Shown here one piece after another: positions 1 to 5,272 of a stretch of 7,427 bases of DNA. The DNA lies in contig CAMTFT010000075.1 in assembly GCA_947071365.1 (NCBI GenBank), positions 1-7,427 of the forward strand, read 5' to 3'. Each line of letters starts with the position of its first letter. Within the stretch, counting starts at the first letter, position 1. The notes beneath the pieces were generated by a model. The model saw nothing but the letters and a program-made list of their open reading frames with translations, was not told the origin of the DNA and searched no databases. The position numbers were made by a program, and so were the translations under genes. Source of the stretch: an uncultured bacterium. Its GTDB lineage: Bacteria > Bacillota > Clostridia > Lachnospirales > Lachnospiraceae.

Positions 1-37
1 TAAGTCGTCGGCAGCGTCAGATGTGTATAAGAGACAG
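1..37 (+). other. Nextera i5 adapter (library artefact)
   Basis: This is not genomic DNA. Bases 5-18 read TCGTCGGCAGCGTC and bases 19-37 read AGATGTGTATAAGAGACAG, the Nextera read-1 adapter and the Tn5 mosaic end. Bases 1-4 (TAAG) match the last four bases of the i5 index read in full at the other end of the window. The junction at 37/38 lies inside a tRNA gene and has removed its first eight bases. Any reading frame that starts in this stretch is spurious. Confidence 0.98.
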
Positions 38-102
38 GGCACAGTCGGTAGCGCACCTCATTGGTAGTGAGGAGGTCACGGGTCCGATTCCCGTCATCAG
101 CT
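38..102 (+). tRNA. tRNA-Thr (anticodon GGT), 5' truncated
   Basis: This is the 3' portion of a threonine tRNA that reads ACC/ACU codons. The D arm is at 39-54, and the anticodon stem CCTCA (56-60) pairs with TGAGG (68-72) around loop TTGGTAG, which places anticodon GGT at 63-65. The variable loop AGGTC follows, then a T stem ACGGG (78-82) paired with CCCGT (90-94). The 3' acceptor strand is 95-101, with discriminator T at 102. CCA is not encoded, since TGG follows. Tn5 insertion removed the 5' acceptor strand and position 8. Two details are odd: the T loop reads TCCGATT, so the nearly invariant T55 is C, and the D stem carries an A-C opposition. Both could be sequencing or PCR errors, or a divergent tRNA. 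Confidence 0.9.
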
Positions 103-112
103 TGGCTACAGG

Positions 113-150
113 CCCGGAAAACGCATTTTATGTGGATTTCCGGGTTTTTT
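113..150 (+). terminator. intrinsic terminator of the tRNA transcript
   Basis: CCCGGAAA (113-120) and TTTCCGGG (137-144) form a perfect 8-bp stem with a 16-nt loop, followed at once by six T residues (145-150). It starts 11 bases after the tRNA, so it most likely ends the tRNA transcript and separates it from the downstream membrane-protein gene. Confidence 0.85.
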
Positions 151-164
151 CTTTATTTTGGCAA

Positions 165-194
165 TTTACCTTTCGTCATTTTTCTGCTTATATA
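165..194 (+). promoter_or_regulatory. candidate sigma-A promoter of the TRIC-family gene
   Basis: TTTACC (165-170) and TATATA (189-194) resemble -35 and -10 boxes with an 18-bp spacer, between the tRNA terminator and the next start codon. Each hexamer matches only about four of six consensus bases in an AT-rich stretch, so this is a weak prediction supported mainly by position. Confidence 0.3.
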
Positions 195-230
195 AAGAAG
201 TTTGGGTGTCTGACGGCAGGATGCAATATC

Positions 231-235
231 AGGAG
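231..235 (+). promoter_or_regulatory. ribosome binding site fixing the TRIC-family start
   Basis: AGGAG lies nine bases before the ATG at 245. An upstream in-frame ATG at 158 has no such site and would add 29 residues unlike the family, so the start at 245 is preferred. Confidence 0.8.
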
Positions 236-244
236 AGAAAATTT

Positions 245-889
245 ATGGACTATTCAGATATGATCATATTTATCATGGAAATTGTAGGGACGATCGCTTT
301 TGCATCATCCGGGGCAATGACGGGCATCCAGAAAAAAATGGATCTGTTCGGTGTCAATGTGCTGGGAGTCACGACGGCAGTGGGAGGAGGACTCATACGG
401 GATCTGATTCTGGGATTGAATCCTCCTGTCATGTTCCGCAATCCGAGATACGCGCTGACGGCGGTGGCCACTTCCACGGTACTGTTTGTTTTCGTGTATG
501 CCAGGGCAGGGGCTCATACGGGGCGGCACGCAAAGATGAGAGAATTGCTGCTGTTCATTGGGGATACCATCGGACTTGGCATCTTTACTGTTATGGGAAG
601 CCATACTGCGATCACGGCCGGGTACGGGGAAAATCGCTTCCTGCTGGTGTTCGTTGGCGTGATGACCGGAGTCGGCGGCGGTATGCTGCGGGATGTGATG
701 GCGGGAAATCTGCCGTACATTCTTGTGAAACACGTATATGCCGTGGCATCCTTAAGCGGCGCGCTGGTGTATGTACTGCTGCTGCCGTATCTTGGCGGCC
801 TTCCCTGTATGATGGCAGGGGCGGCTGTGGTGATGCTCATCCGTTTCCTGGCGGCGTATTACCACTGGAATCTGCCCAGGATATCATAG
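245..889 (+). CDS. TRIC/UPF0126-family membrane protein (YicG/YadS-like)
   Basis: This 214-residue protein is almost entirely hydrophobic and belongs to the bacterial TRIC (trimeric intracellular cation channel) family, formerly UPF0126. Family members form homotrimeric monovalent-cation channels in the membrane; the physiological role in bacteria is poorly defined. The family's internal duplication is plain: GGGLIRD at residues 47-53 recurs as GGGMLRD at 144-150, each at a similar place in a three-helix repeat, with a seventh helix near 187-205. The length is close to YicG (about 205 residues). The start at 245 is chosen for its Shine-Dalgarno site and because the protein then opens directly into the first helix. 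It follows a tRNA terminator and is probably monocistronic or weakly linked to the next operon 88 bases downstream. The family call is secure; channel activity here is inferred. Confidence 0.9.
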   Translation: MDYSDMIIFIMEIVGTIAFASSGAMTGIQKKMDLFGVNVLGVTTAVGGGLIRDLILGLNPPVMFRNPRYALTAVATSTVLFVFVYARAGAHTGRHAKMRELLLFIGDTIGLGIFTVMGSHTAITAGYGENRFLLVFVGVMTGVGGGMLRDVMAGNLPYILVKHVYAVASLSGALVYVLLLPYLGGLPCMMAGAAVVMLIRFLAAYYHWNLPRIS

Positions 890-895
890 CGGGTC

Positions 896-927
896 CCAGA
901 TCATCCTGCGGTCGCCGCAAAATCTGG
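896..927 (+). other. GC-rich hairpin between TRIC gene and two-component operon
   Basis: CCAGAT (896-901) pairs with ATCTGG (922-927), and inside it TGCGG (907-911) pairs with CCGCA (915-919) around a TCG loop, with a 5/2 internal loop. It starts seven bases after the TRIC stop codon. No T tract follows, so it is not a standard intrinsic terminator; it could protect the 3' end or attenuate readthrough. I see no convincing promoter in 928-977. Confidence 0.5.
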
Positions 928-977
928 AATGCGGAAGGTAAATTTCTTACGATGCTGTTTGCAAAAAGGGATAAAGA

Positions 978-1652
978 ATGAAAACGAAAATATTGATAGT
1001 TGATGATGAAGCAGATATTGTGTCAATGCTTCGCAGATTTTTTGAGAGCAAAGGTTATCTTGTTTTATCTGCCACAAACGGAGCAGAAGCATTGAAGCAG
1101 GTTGAACAGAAGATGGATATCATTCTGCTTGATATAAATATGCCCGGATTTGACGGGCTGGAGGTCTGCAAACGTATCCGGGATCACGTTTCCTGCCCGA
1201 TCCTTTTTCTGACTGCCCGGATCGAGGATACCGATAAGGTAAGAGGGTTTGCCGCTGGCGGTGATGATTATATAGTCAAGCCCTTTTCACTGGTGGAGCT
1301 TGAGGCGAGAGTTCGCGCCCATCTGCGCCGGGAAGCGCGCCACAGCTTTGAAGCGCAGATAAAGTTTTCCGGTGATTTGACGATTGATTACTCGGAGCGC
1401 TGTATGTTCTTTGCAGGCAATCGTGTCAGCCTTGCGAAAAAAGAGTTTGACATTGTTGAACTGTTATCCCAAAATCCGGGACAGGTTTTTGACAAGGAAC
1501 GGATCTACGAGCGTATCTGGGGGTATGACAGCGAGGGCGACAGCAGCGTGGTGGCTGAGCGCATTCGCAGAATACGAACGAAGATTGCCGCATTTACAGA
1601 GCAAATATACATTGAAACTGTTTGGGGATGTGGATATAAATGGATAAAATAA
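978..1652 (+). CDS. OmpR/PhoB-family response regulator
   Basis: This 224-residue DNA-binding response regulator is the cytoplasmic output of the two-component system whose kinase follows. The N-terminal receiver domain (about 1-115) has the full catalytic set: acidic pair D9/D10, phosphoacceptor D52 in LLDINMPGFDG, T79, and K101 in the KPF motif. The C-terminal winged helix (about 125-224) shows the usual signatures, including SLAKKEFDIVELL, FDKERIYERIWGYD and the terminal VWGCGYKW. The length is typical. AAAGGG lies seven bases before the ATG. Its last 13 bases overlap the kinase gene, indicating co-transcription and probable translational coupling. The likely target is the ABC operon downstream, by analogy with similar loci; the sequence does not prove it. 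The subfamily cannot be named with certainty. Confidence 0.95.
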   Translation: MKTKILIVDDEADIVSMLRRFFESKGYLVLSATNGAEALKQVEQKMDIILLDINMPGFDGLEVCKRIRDHVSCPILFLTARIEDTDKVRGFAAGGDDYIVKPFSLVELEARVRAHLRREARHSFEAQIKFSGDLTIDYSERCMFFAGNRVSLAKKEFDIVELLSQNPGQVFDKERIYERIWGYDSEGDSSVVAERIRRIRTKIAAFTEQIYIETVWGCGYKWIK

Positions 1653-2815
1653 AGGTTATCTGGCGAGACATGTCATTGAGAAAAAGCATAATACTGTATA
1701 TCTCTGTGTTTGCCGCCCTTGCTGTCATCTTAAGTACAGCGACATCCGCGTTATGCTATCATGCTGAAAAGAAAATTAACGAGTCCTATCCCGTAGTAGG
1801 AGAAAAATTTTATCTGACAAATGAAAATGGGGAAAGGCTGGACGAGAGTACGTATCTTTTCAAACAAAAAGAACCGATGAGCAGAAGGGATGAGATACTG
1901 ACCTCCGTGTTGGGGTTTATGCCGCTGGCATTGACACCGGTCTATTCCGCAGTATGCATTATAGCAGCGGCCTTGCTGTTTTACAGAAATAAACTGAAAA
2001 AGCCGCTTGCCGAGCTGAGGACGGCTTCTGAAAAGATATCCGATAATGACCTGGAATTTGCAATGCAGTACGACAGCAAAGACGAGCTGGGACAATTGTG
2101 CGATTCCTTTGAGATCATGCGCACAGCGCTTGCAAATAATTTTTCCCAGATGTGGCGGCAGGTCGAGGAGCGCAAACAGCTTAACGCCGCTTTTGCTCAT
2201 GATCTGCGTACGCCGCTTACCGTACTAAAGGGTTATAATGAAATATTGCAGGCAAGTGAAGATATCGAGACACGGGAGACAGCCGCTACTATGGGAAAGC
2301 ACATATCCCGTATGGAAGCGTATGTAAGCAGCATGAGCAGCCTCAGACGCATGGAGGATGCGAGGCCGGAGTACAAAGATGTTTTTTTGCAGCCATTCCT
2401 GTCTTCTCTGTATGAAAGCGCAAATATCGTATGCACCAGAAATGGGAAAAAGCTGCTTTTGCAAAATGAGGTGTCCGCTTCGCAGTTATCTCTTGACAGC
2501 TCGTTTGTCTCACAGGTGTGCAATAACGTGATCTCAAATGGTGTGCGGTATGCCAGATCTGCGGTAACGCTGTCTTTTGCATTGCAGGACGGCGGTTTGC
2601 TGCTCCAGGTATCGGACGACGGAAAGGGCTTCGATAAAGACAGCCTGCATAAGGCGGCAGATCCTTATTTCACGGAGGAAACGGATCGCTCGGAACATTT
2701 TGGGCTGGGACTCTACATCTGTAAATTGCTCTGTGAGCGCCACGGCGGCTGGCTGAAGATCGATAATACTTCAAGCGGGGCAAGGGTGTCCGCATTTTTC
2801 AAATCTCCCGCTTAG
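1640..2815 (+). CDS. two-component sensor histidine kinase
   Basis: This 391-residue membrane kinase should autophosphorylate on histidine and pass the phosphate to D52 of the preceding regulator. Helix 1 spans about residues 17-38, a short external segment about 39-91, and helix 2 about 93-115. A HAMP linker (about 116-168) and the dimerisation helix with H187 in FAHDLRTPL follow. The ATPase domain has the N box (N296, N300), the G1 box DDGKG (326-330), the F box around F344 and the G2 box GLGL (355-358). All motifs are intact. The roughly 50-residue sensor loop is small, with no recognisable domain, so the ligand is unknown. It starts inside the regulator gene with only a weak Shine-Dalgarno site (GGGGATGTGG), which fits coupled translation. 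The operon ends at the terminator at 2843-2877. Confidence 0.95.
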   Translation: MDKIKVIWRDMSLRKSIILYISVFAALAVILSTATSALCYHAEKKINESYPVVGEKFYLTNENGERLDESTYLFKQKEPMSRRDEILTSVLGFMPLALTPVYSAVCIIAAALLFYRNKLKKPLAELRTASEKISDNDLEFAMQYDSKDELGQLCDSFEIMRTALANNFSQMWRQVEERKQLNAAFAHDLRTPLTVLKGYNEILQASEDIETRETAATMGKHISRMEAYVSSMSSLRRMEDARPEYKDVFLQPFLSSLYESANIVCTRNGKKLLLQNEVSASQLSLDSSFVSQVCNNVISNGVRYARSAVTLSFALQDGGLLLQVSDDGKGFDKDSLHKAADPYFTEETDRSEHFGLGLYICKLLCERHGGWLKIDNTSSGARVSAFFKSPA

Positions 2816-2847
2816 TAGAAAAAAAGTAGATAATTCTCCTTTATACT
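2814..2847 (+). promoter_or_regulatory. candidate regulator-dependent promoter of the ABC operon
   Basis: AGTAGA occurs at 2814-2819 and again at 2825-2830, an 11-bp period typical of OmpR-family operators. TATACT at 2842-2847 matches five of six -10 bases. With a 17-bp spacer the -35 position would fall at 2819-2824, between the repeats, and reads only A-rich, as expected of an activator-dependent promoter. Transcription would start near 2854. The hexamer repeat is short and the tract is A-rich, so chance is a real alternative. Confidence 0.35.
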
Positions 2848-2877
2848 CTCCAGGAAATCATATGGAGAGTATTTTTT
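2843..2877 (+). terminator. intrinsic terminator of the two-component operon
   Basis: ATACTCTCCA (2843-2852) pairs perfectly with TGGAGAGTAT (2863-2872) around a 10-nt loop, and a run of six T residues fills 2872-2877. It lies 28 bases after the kinase stop codon, so it should end the regulator-kinase transcript and make the ABC genes a separate or read-through unit. Confidence 0.85.
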
Positions 2878-2878
2878 A

Positions 2879-2970
2879 TGTCATAGGAAACTTCGTCCCC
2901 TATGACACAAAACGCTCCGCGAGGGTGTTGGGTGCCGGTGGTACCCGTTTAACACCGACCGAAACGAAGT
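2879..2970 (+). promoter_or_regulatory. structured leader upstream of the ABC operon
   Basis: Two hairpins lie between the kinase terminator and the ATPase gene. The first is TGTCATAGG (2879-2887) with CCTATGACA (2899-2907), a perfect 9-bp stem with an 11-nt loop. The second pairs GGTGTT (2924-2929) with AACACC (2951-2956) and continues as GGGTGCC (2930-2936) with GGTACCC (2940-2946), one G-T pair and a four-base bulge. Seven loop bases of the first hairpin, ACTTCGT (2890-2896), are complementary to ACGAAGT (2964-2970), which would give a pseudoknot enclosing the second hairpin. Neither stem is followed by a T tract. It does not match any riboswitch class I can recall. It could be an mRNA leader, an operator palindrome or a dispersed intergenic repeat. 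Confidence 0.45.
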
Positions 2971-3000
2971 GAAGACACACTGCAGCGGAAAGGAGTATAT

Positions 3001-3876
3001 ATGGAATTAAAAACGATCGGGCTGACGAAAAAATTCGGCTCAAAAACTGCCGTAAACGACTTGAATATCACGTTATCAAACGGCGTTTACGGATTATTGG
3101 GGGCGAACGGCGCTGGAAAGACCACGCTCATGCGGCTGCTCTGCAATTTGCAGGAACCAACTTCCGGGAAAATCCTTTTTAACGGAAAAAACATAGAGAA
3201 GCTTGGGGAGAGGTACAGAAATCTTTTGGGGTATCTGCCGCAGCACTTTGGATATTATCCTGATTTTACCGCGTCCGATTTTTTGCTGTATGTTGCAGCA
3301 CTAAAAGGTTTGAGTGAAAAGAACGCGCGAAGGAAAGTATCAGAGCTGACGGAGGCGGTTGGATTGTCAGCGGAAAGCAATCATAAAATCAAAACTTTTT
3401 CCGGTGGAATGAAGCAGCGTCTGGGGATTGCGCAGGCAATGCTGAACGACCCGAGCATTTTGATTCTGGATGAGCCGACAGCGGGACTTGACCCGAAAGA
3501 GCGTGTCCGTTTTCGAAATCTGATAAGCGCTTTTTCAAAAGACCGTGTCGTGATTCTGTCCACCCATATTGTTTCCGATGTGGAATTTATCGCGGAGGAG
3601 ATCATTATGATGAAGGCCGGGCAGATCGTCCACTTTGGACGGACGCAGGAAATCACTTCCGAAATAAACGGTCAGGTATGGGAGTGTATCGTCCCATCTT
3701 CTTACGCAGAAAAATATGCAGCTACTTATAATGTAAGCAATCTGCGGAACATAGGCGATAATCAAACCATTCTGCGGATCATCGCAGAACGGCCTCCAAT
3801 GAAAACTGCGGTGCAGGTGCAGCCTGATCTGGAAGATCTGTACTTATTCTATTTCAAAGGAGGTGCGGAGCGATGA
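3001..3876 (+). CDS. ABC transporter ATP-binding protein (ABC-2 exporter type)
   Basis: This 291-residue cytoplasmic ATPase should energise the membrane partner encoded directly after it. The nucleotide-binding domain covers about residues 1-215: Walker A GANGAGKT (34-41), Q-loop Q81, signature FSGGM (133-137), Walker B ILILDE (153-158) and switch histidine H189. All are intact. The remaining about 75 residues form a C-terminal extension common in BcrA/NatA/CcmA-like exporter ATPases. AAAGGAG lies five bases before the ATG. The stop codon overlaps the permease start as ATGA, so the two are translationally coupled. With a sensor kinase and regulator just upstream, a role in export of, or defence against, a peptide or envelope-active compound is the common interpretation; the substrate is not readable. 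Confidence 0.95.
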   Translation: MELKTIGLTKKFGSKTAVNDLNITLSNGVYGLLGANGAGKTTLMRLLCNLQEPTSGKILFNGKNIEKLGERYRNLLGYLPQHFGYYPDFTASDFLLYVAALKGLSEKNARRKVSELTEAVGLSAESNHKIKTFSGGMKQRLGIAQAMLNDPSILILDEPTAGLDPKERVRFRNLISAFSKDRVVILSTHIVSDVEFIAEEIIMMKAGQIVHFGRTQEITSEINGQVWECIVPSSYAEKYAATYNVSNLRNIGDNQTILRIIAERPPMKTAVQVQPDLEDLYLFYFKGGAER

Positions 3877-4949
3877 GAAGACTGACATATTTTGAACTGC
3901 GGAAAATATTTTCAAGACGATTGACACAGATTGCGTTCCTTGTGGTACTGCTCCTGTCGTTTCTCCTCGGCTTTTCCAGCTATCAAAACAAGTATGCTTT
4001 TGACGGGAACAGCAATGAGGGCTCCGGAAAAACAGCAGTAGAGATCGATCAGGAGATCGCATCAAAGTACGGGGGAATATTGACCGACGAGAAAGTGCGG
4101 CAGATGATGACCGACTTTGCGCCAAAGAACGATTTGCATGGAATGAACGCAGCCTACCTTTACCAGAATGCCATGCAGTCAGCAGCGTTTACCCGGTTTT
4201 CCGATCTTGATGGAAATTGGAACGGGCGGAGTGTTTCCGATGTGTTTGGCGATGAAGAGGTCAGAATTGGCTATGTTGACGGCTGGCTCTCAACGAGCGG
4301 GAATATGACAGAAGTTTTTATTGTCCTCTCGCTGGCAATTATCGTAATGACAGCCCCGGTTTTCGCCGGCGAGTACGAGGGTGTTGACAACATCATTCTG
4401 ACCAGCAAGTATGGAAGGACGAAATGCACCGCTGCAAAGGCTGCCGCGAGTATCCTTGCCGCCGTTTTGACTACTGCATTGACAGCAGCTTTCAATTTGA
4501 TCCTTGCATTCGTTTTTTACGGAAAAGCGGGACTGGACTGCAGTATTTTATTTGCGCCCGCATCGTATGTGGAGGGATCTATCCCGTTTAACATCACCTG
4601 TGGTACGCTGCTCAAATACCAGATTGCTTTGGCATTTACATGTGCGCTTAGCATAACGGGAATTACCCTGCTCATATCTGCTGTCAGCAGGAGACAGATA
4701 GCAGCTTTAGTAGCTTCGGCATCAATATTTCTTTTCCCCATTTTGCTGCCGGTCTCCGAAACAAATCCTTTGTTTCGAACCATTGGGCTTCTGCCTGTAT
4801 ATCACGTACAATTTATTTCACTGATGTCGGTAGAACAGATGAGTAACGGCATGCTGTATGCCGTATGGGCGATCCCAACGGCGCTTATCCTTTTAAGTCT
4901 TGGAATATTTGTCTCGCGCAGAGCATTTGCGCACCATCAGGTCACATAA
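3873..4949 (+). CDS. ABC-2 type transporter permease
   Basis: This 358-residue membrane protein is the likely permease for the ATPase it overlaps by four bases (ATGA). Six hydrophobic segments are visible, near residues 17-36, 147-166, 187-212, 249-270, 276-293 and 328-348. A large hydrophilic region of about 110 residues lies between helices 1 and 2 and is probably extracytoplasmic; such a loop is seen in NatB-like ABC-2 permeases. After helix 2 the segment GEYEGVDNIILTSKYGRTK resembles the coupling segment of ABC-2 permeases, normally near GEY/EEYRxGT. AGGAGG lies within the end of the ATPase gene, nine bases before the ATG. The pair could work as a dimer of each subunit. The substrate is unknown, with antibiotic peptides or ions as the usual candidates. 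I see no truncation. Confidence 0.9.
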   Translation: MRRLTYFELRKIFSRRLTQIAFLVVLLLSFLLGFSSYQNKYAFDGNSNEGSGKTAVEIDQEIASKYGGILTDEKVRQMMTDFAPKNDLHGMNAAYLYQNAMQSAAFTRFSDLDGNWNGRSVSDVFGDEEVRIGYVDGWLSTSGNMTEVFIVLSLAIIVMTAPVFAGEYEGVDNIILTSKYGRTKCTAAKAAASILAAVLTTALTAAFNLILAFVFYGKAGLDCSILFAPASYVEGSIPFNITCGTLLKYQIALAFTCALSITGITLLISAVSRRQIAALVASASIFLFPILLPVSETNPLFRTIGLLPVYHVQFISLMSVEQMSNGMLYAVWAIPTALILLSLGIFVSRRAFAHHQVT

Positions 4950-4999
4950 CAAACTTATCAAAAGGTCACTTTTTTAGTTGAGAAAATGCAGTAAAAAAT

Positions 5000-5128
5000 G
5001 CAGTACTGCCTGATAAAGCATGTTGCAATAAAATCGCAGTACTGTCTGATAAAGCATGTTGCAATAAAATCGCAGCACTGTCTGATAAAGTATATTGCAA
5101 TAAAACCATAGTACGGCCTGATAAAGCA
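5000..5128. repeat. 36-bp tandem repeat array, about 3.6 copies
   Basis: Three full 36-bp units lie head to tail at 5000-5035, 5036-5071 and 5072-5107, with a decaying fourth from 5108 to about 5128. A unit starts GCAGTACTG, continues CTGATAAAGCATGTTGCAAT and ends AAAATC. Units 1 and 2 differ at one base and unit 3 at a few. The first unit opens with the perfect 10-bp palindrome GCAGTACTGC, and 4986-4999 looks like the tail of an earlier unit. There are no spacers, so this is not a CRISPR array. Because 36 is divisible by three, long open frames arise on both strands, including a 47-codon one at 5109..4966 on the - strand, but none has a ribosome binding site. It is most likely a minisatellite-type intergenic repeat. 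Confidence 0.9.
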
Positions 5129-5130
5129 CA

Positions 5131-5205
5131 GCCGCCCGGAATAAAAACTCCTCAGAGAAGGACCTATAGGGGTGTCCGCTCTGAGGTGTTTTTATTCCGG
5201 GTGGC
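5131..5205. terminator. bidirectional terminator, 27-bp inverted repeat
   Basis: Bases 5131-5157 and 5179-5205 are inverted copies over 27 positions with one G-T pair and one mismatch, around a 21-nt loop. On the + strand the core stem CCTCAGAG/CTCTGAGG is followed by TG and TTTTTATT (5189 onward). On the - strand the same stem is followed by AG and TTTTTATT. It sits between the convergent ABC operon and spoVT and can stop transcription from both. This is the clearest end signal for the ABC operon. Confidence 0.9.
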
Positions 5206-5255
5206 GTCCTCTAAAATTCTGTATAGTGTCCTCTAAAATTCTGTACGGCGTCCTC
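5206..5255. repeat. 18-bp direct repeat at 22-bp period
   Basis: GTCCTCTAAAATTCTGTA occurs exactly at 5206-5223 and 5228-5245, separated by four bases. A third start, GTCCTC, follows at 5250-5255 and then diverges, running to the end of spoVT. The array abuts the bidirectional terminator. Closely spaced repeats of this kind occur at ends of some insertion sequences, notably the IS21 family, but no transposase is present, so that is only a possibility. Confidence 0.8.
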
Positions 5256-5272
5256 CGGCAGCAACTGTATTT

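Noticed and set aside
158..244. 29-residue N-terminal extension of the TRIC-family protein
   Set aside because: The upstream ATG has no ribosome binding site and the added residues do not resemble the family; AGGAG at 231-235 selects the ATG at 245. It would also overlap the candidate promoter.
21..263. + strand 80-codon open frame beginning MCIRDR
   Set aside because: It begins inside the Nextera mosaic end and runs through the tRNA and its terminator; MCIRDR is simply translated adapter.
4957..4976. Terminator right after the permease (AAAAG/CTTTT with T run)
   Set aside because: The stem is only about five mostly A-T pairs; the inverted repeat at 5131-5205 is a far better end for this operon.
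4966..5109. 47-residue repetitive peptide on the - strand within the 36-bp array
   Set aside because: No Shine-Dalgarno site precedes the ATG, and open frames are an automatic result of a repeat unit divisible by three. I keep it as a check, not as a gene.
5000..5128. CRISPR array
   Set aside because: The units are contiguous with no unique spacers, and no cas genes are present.
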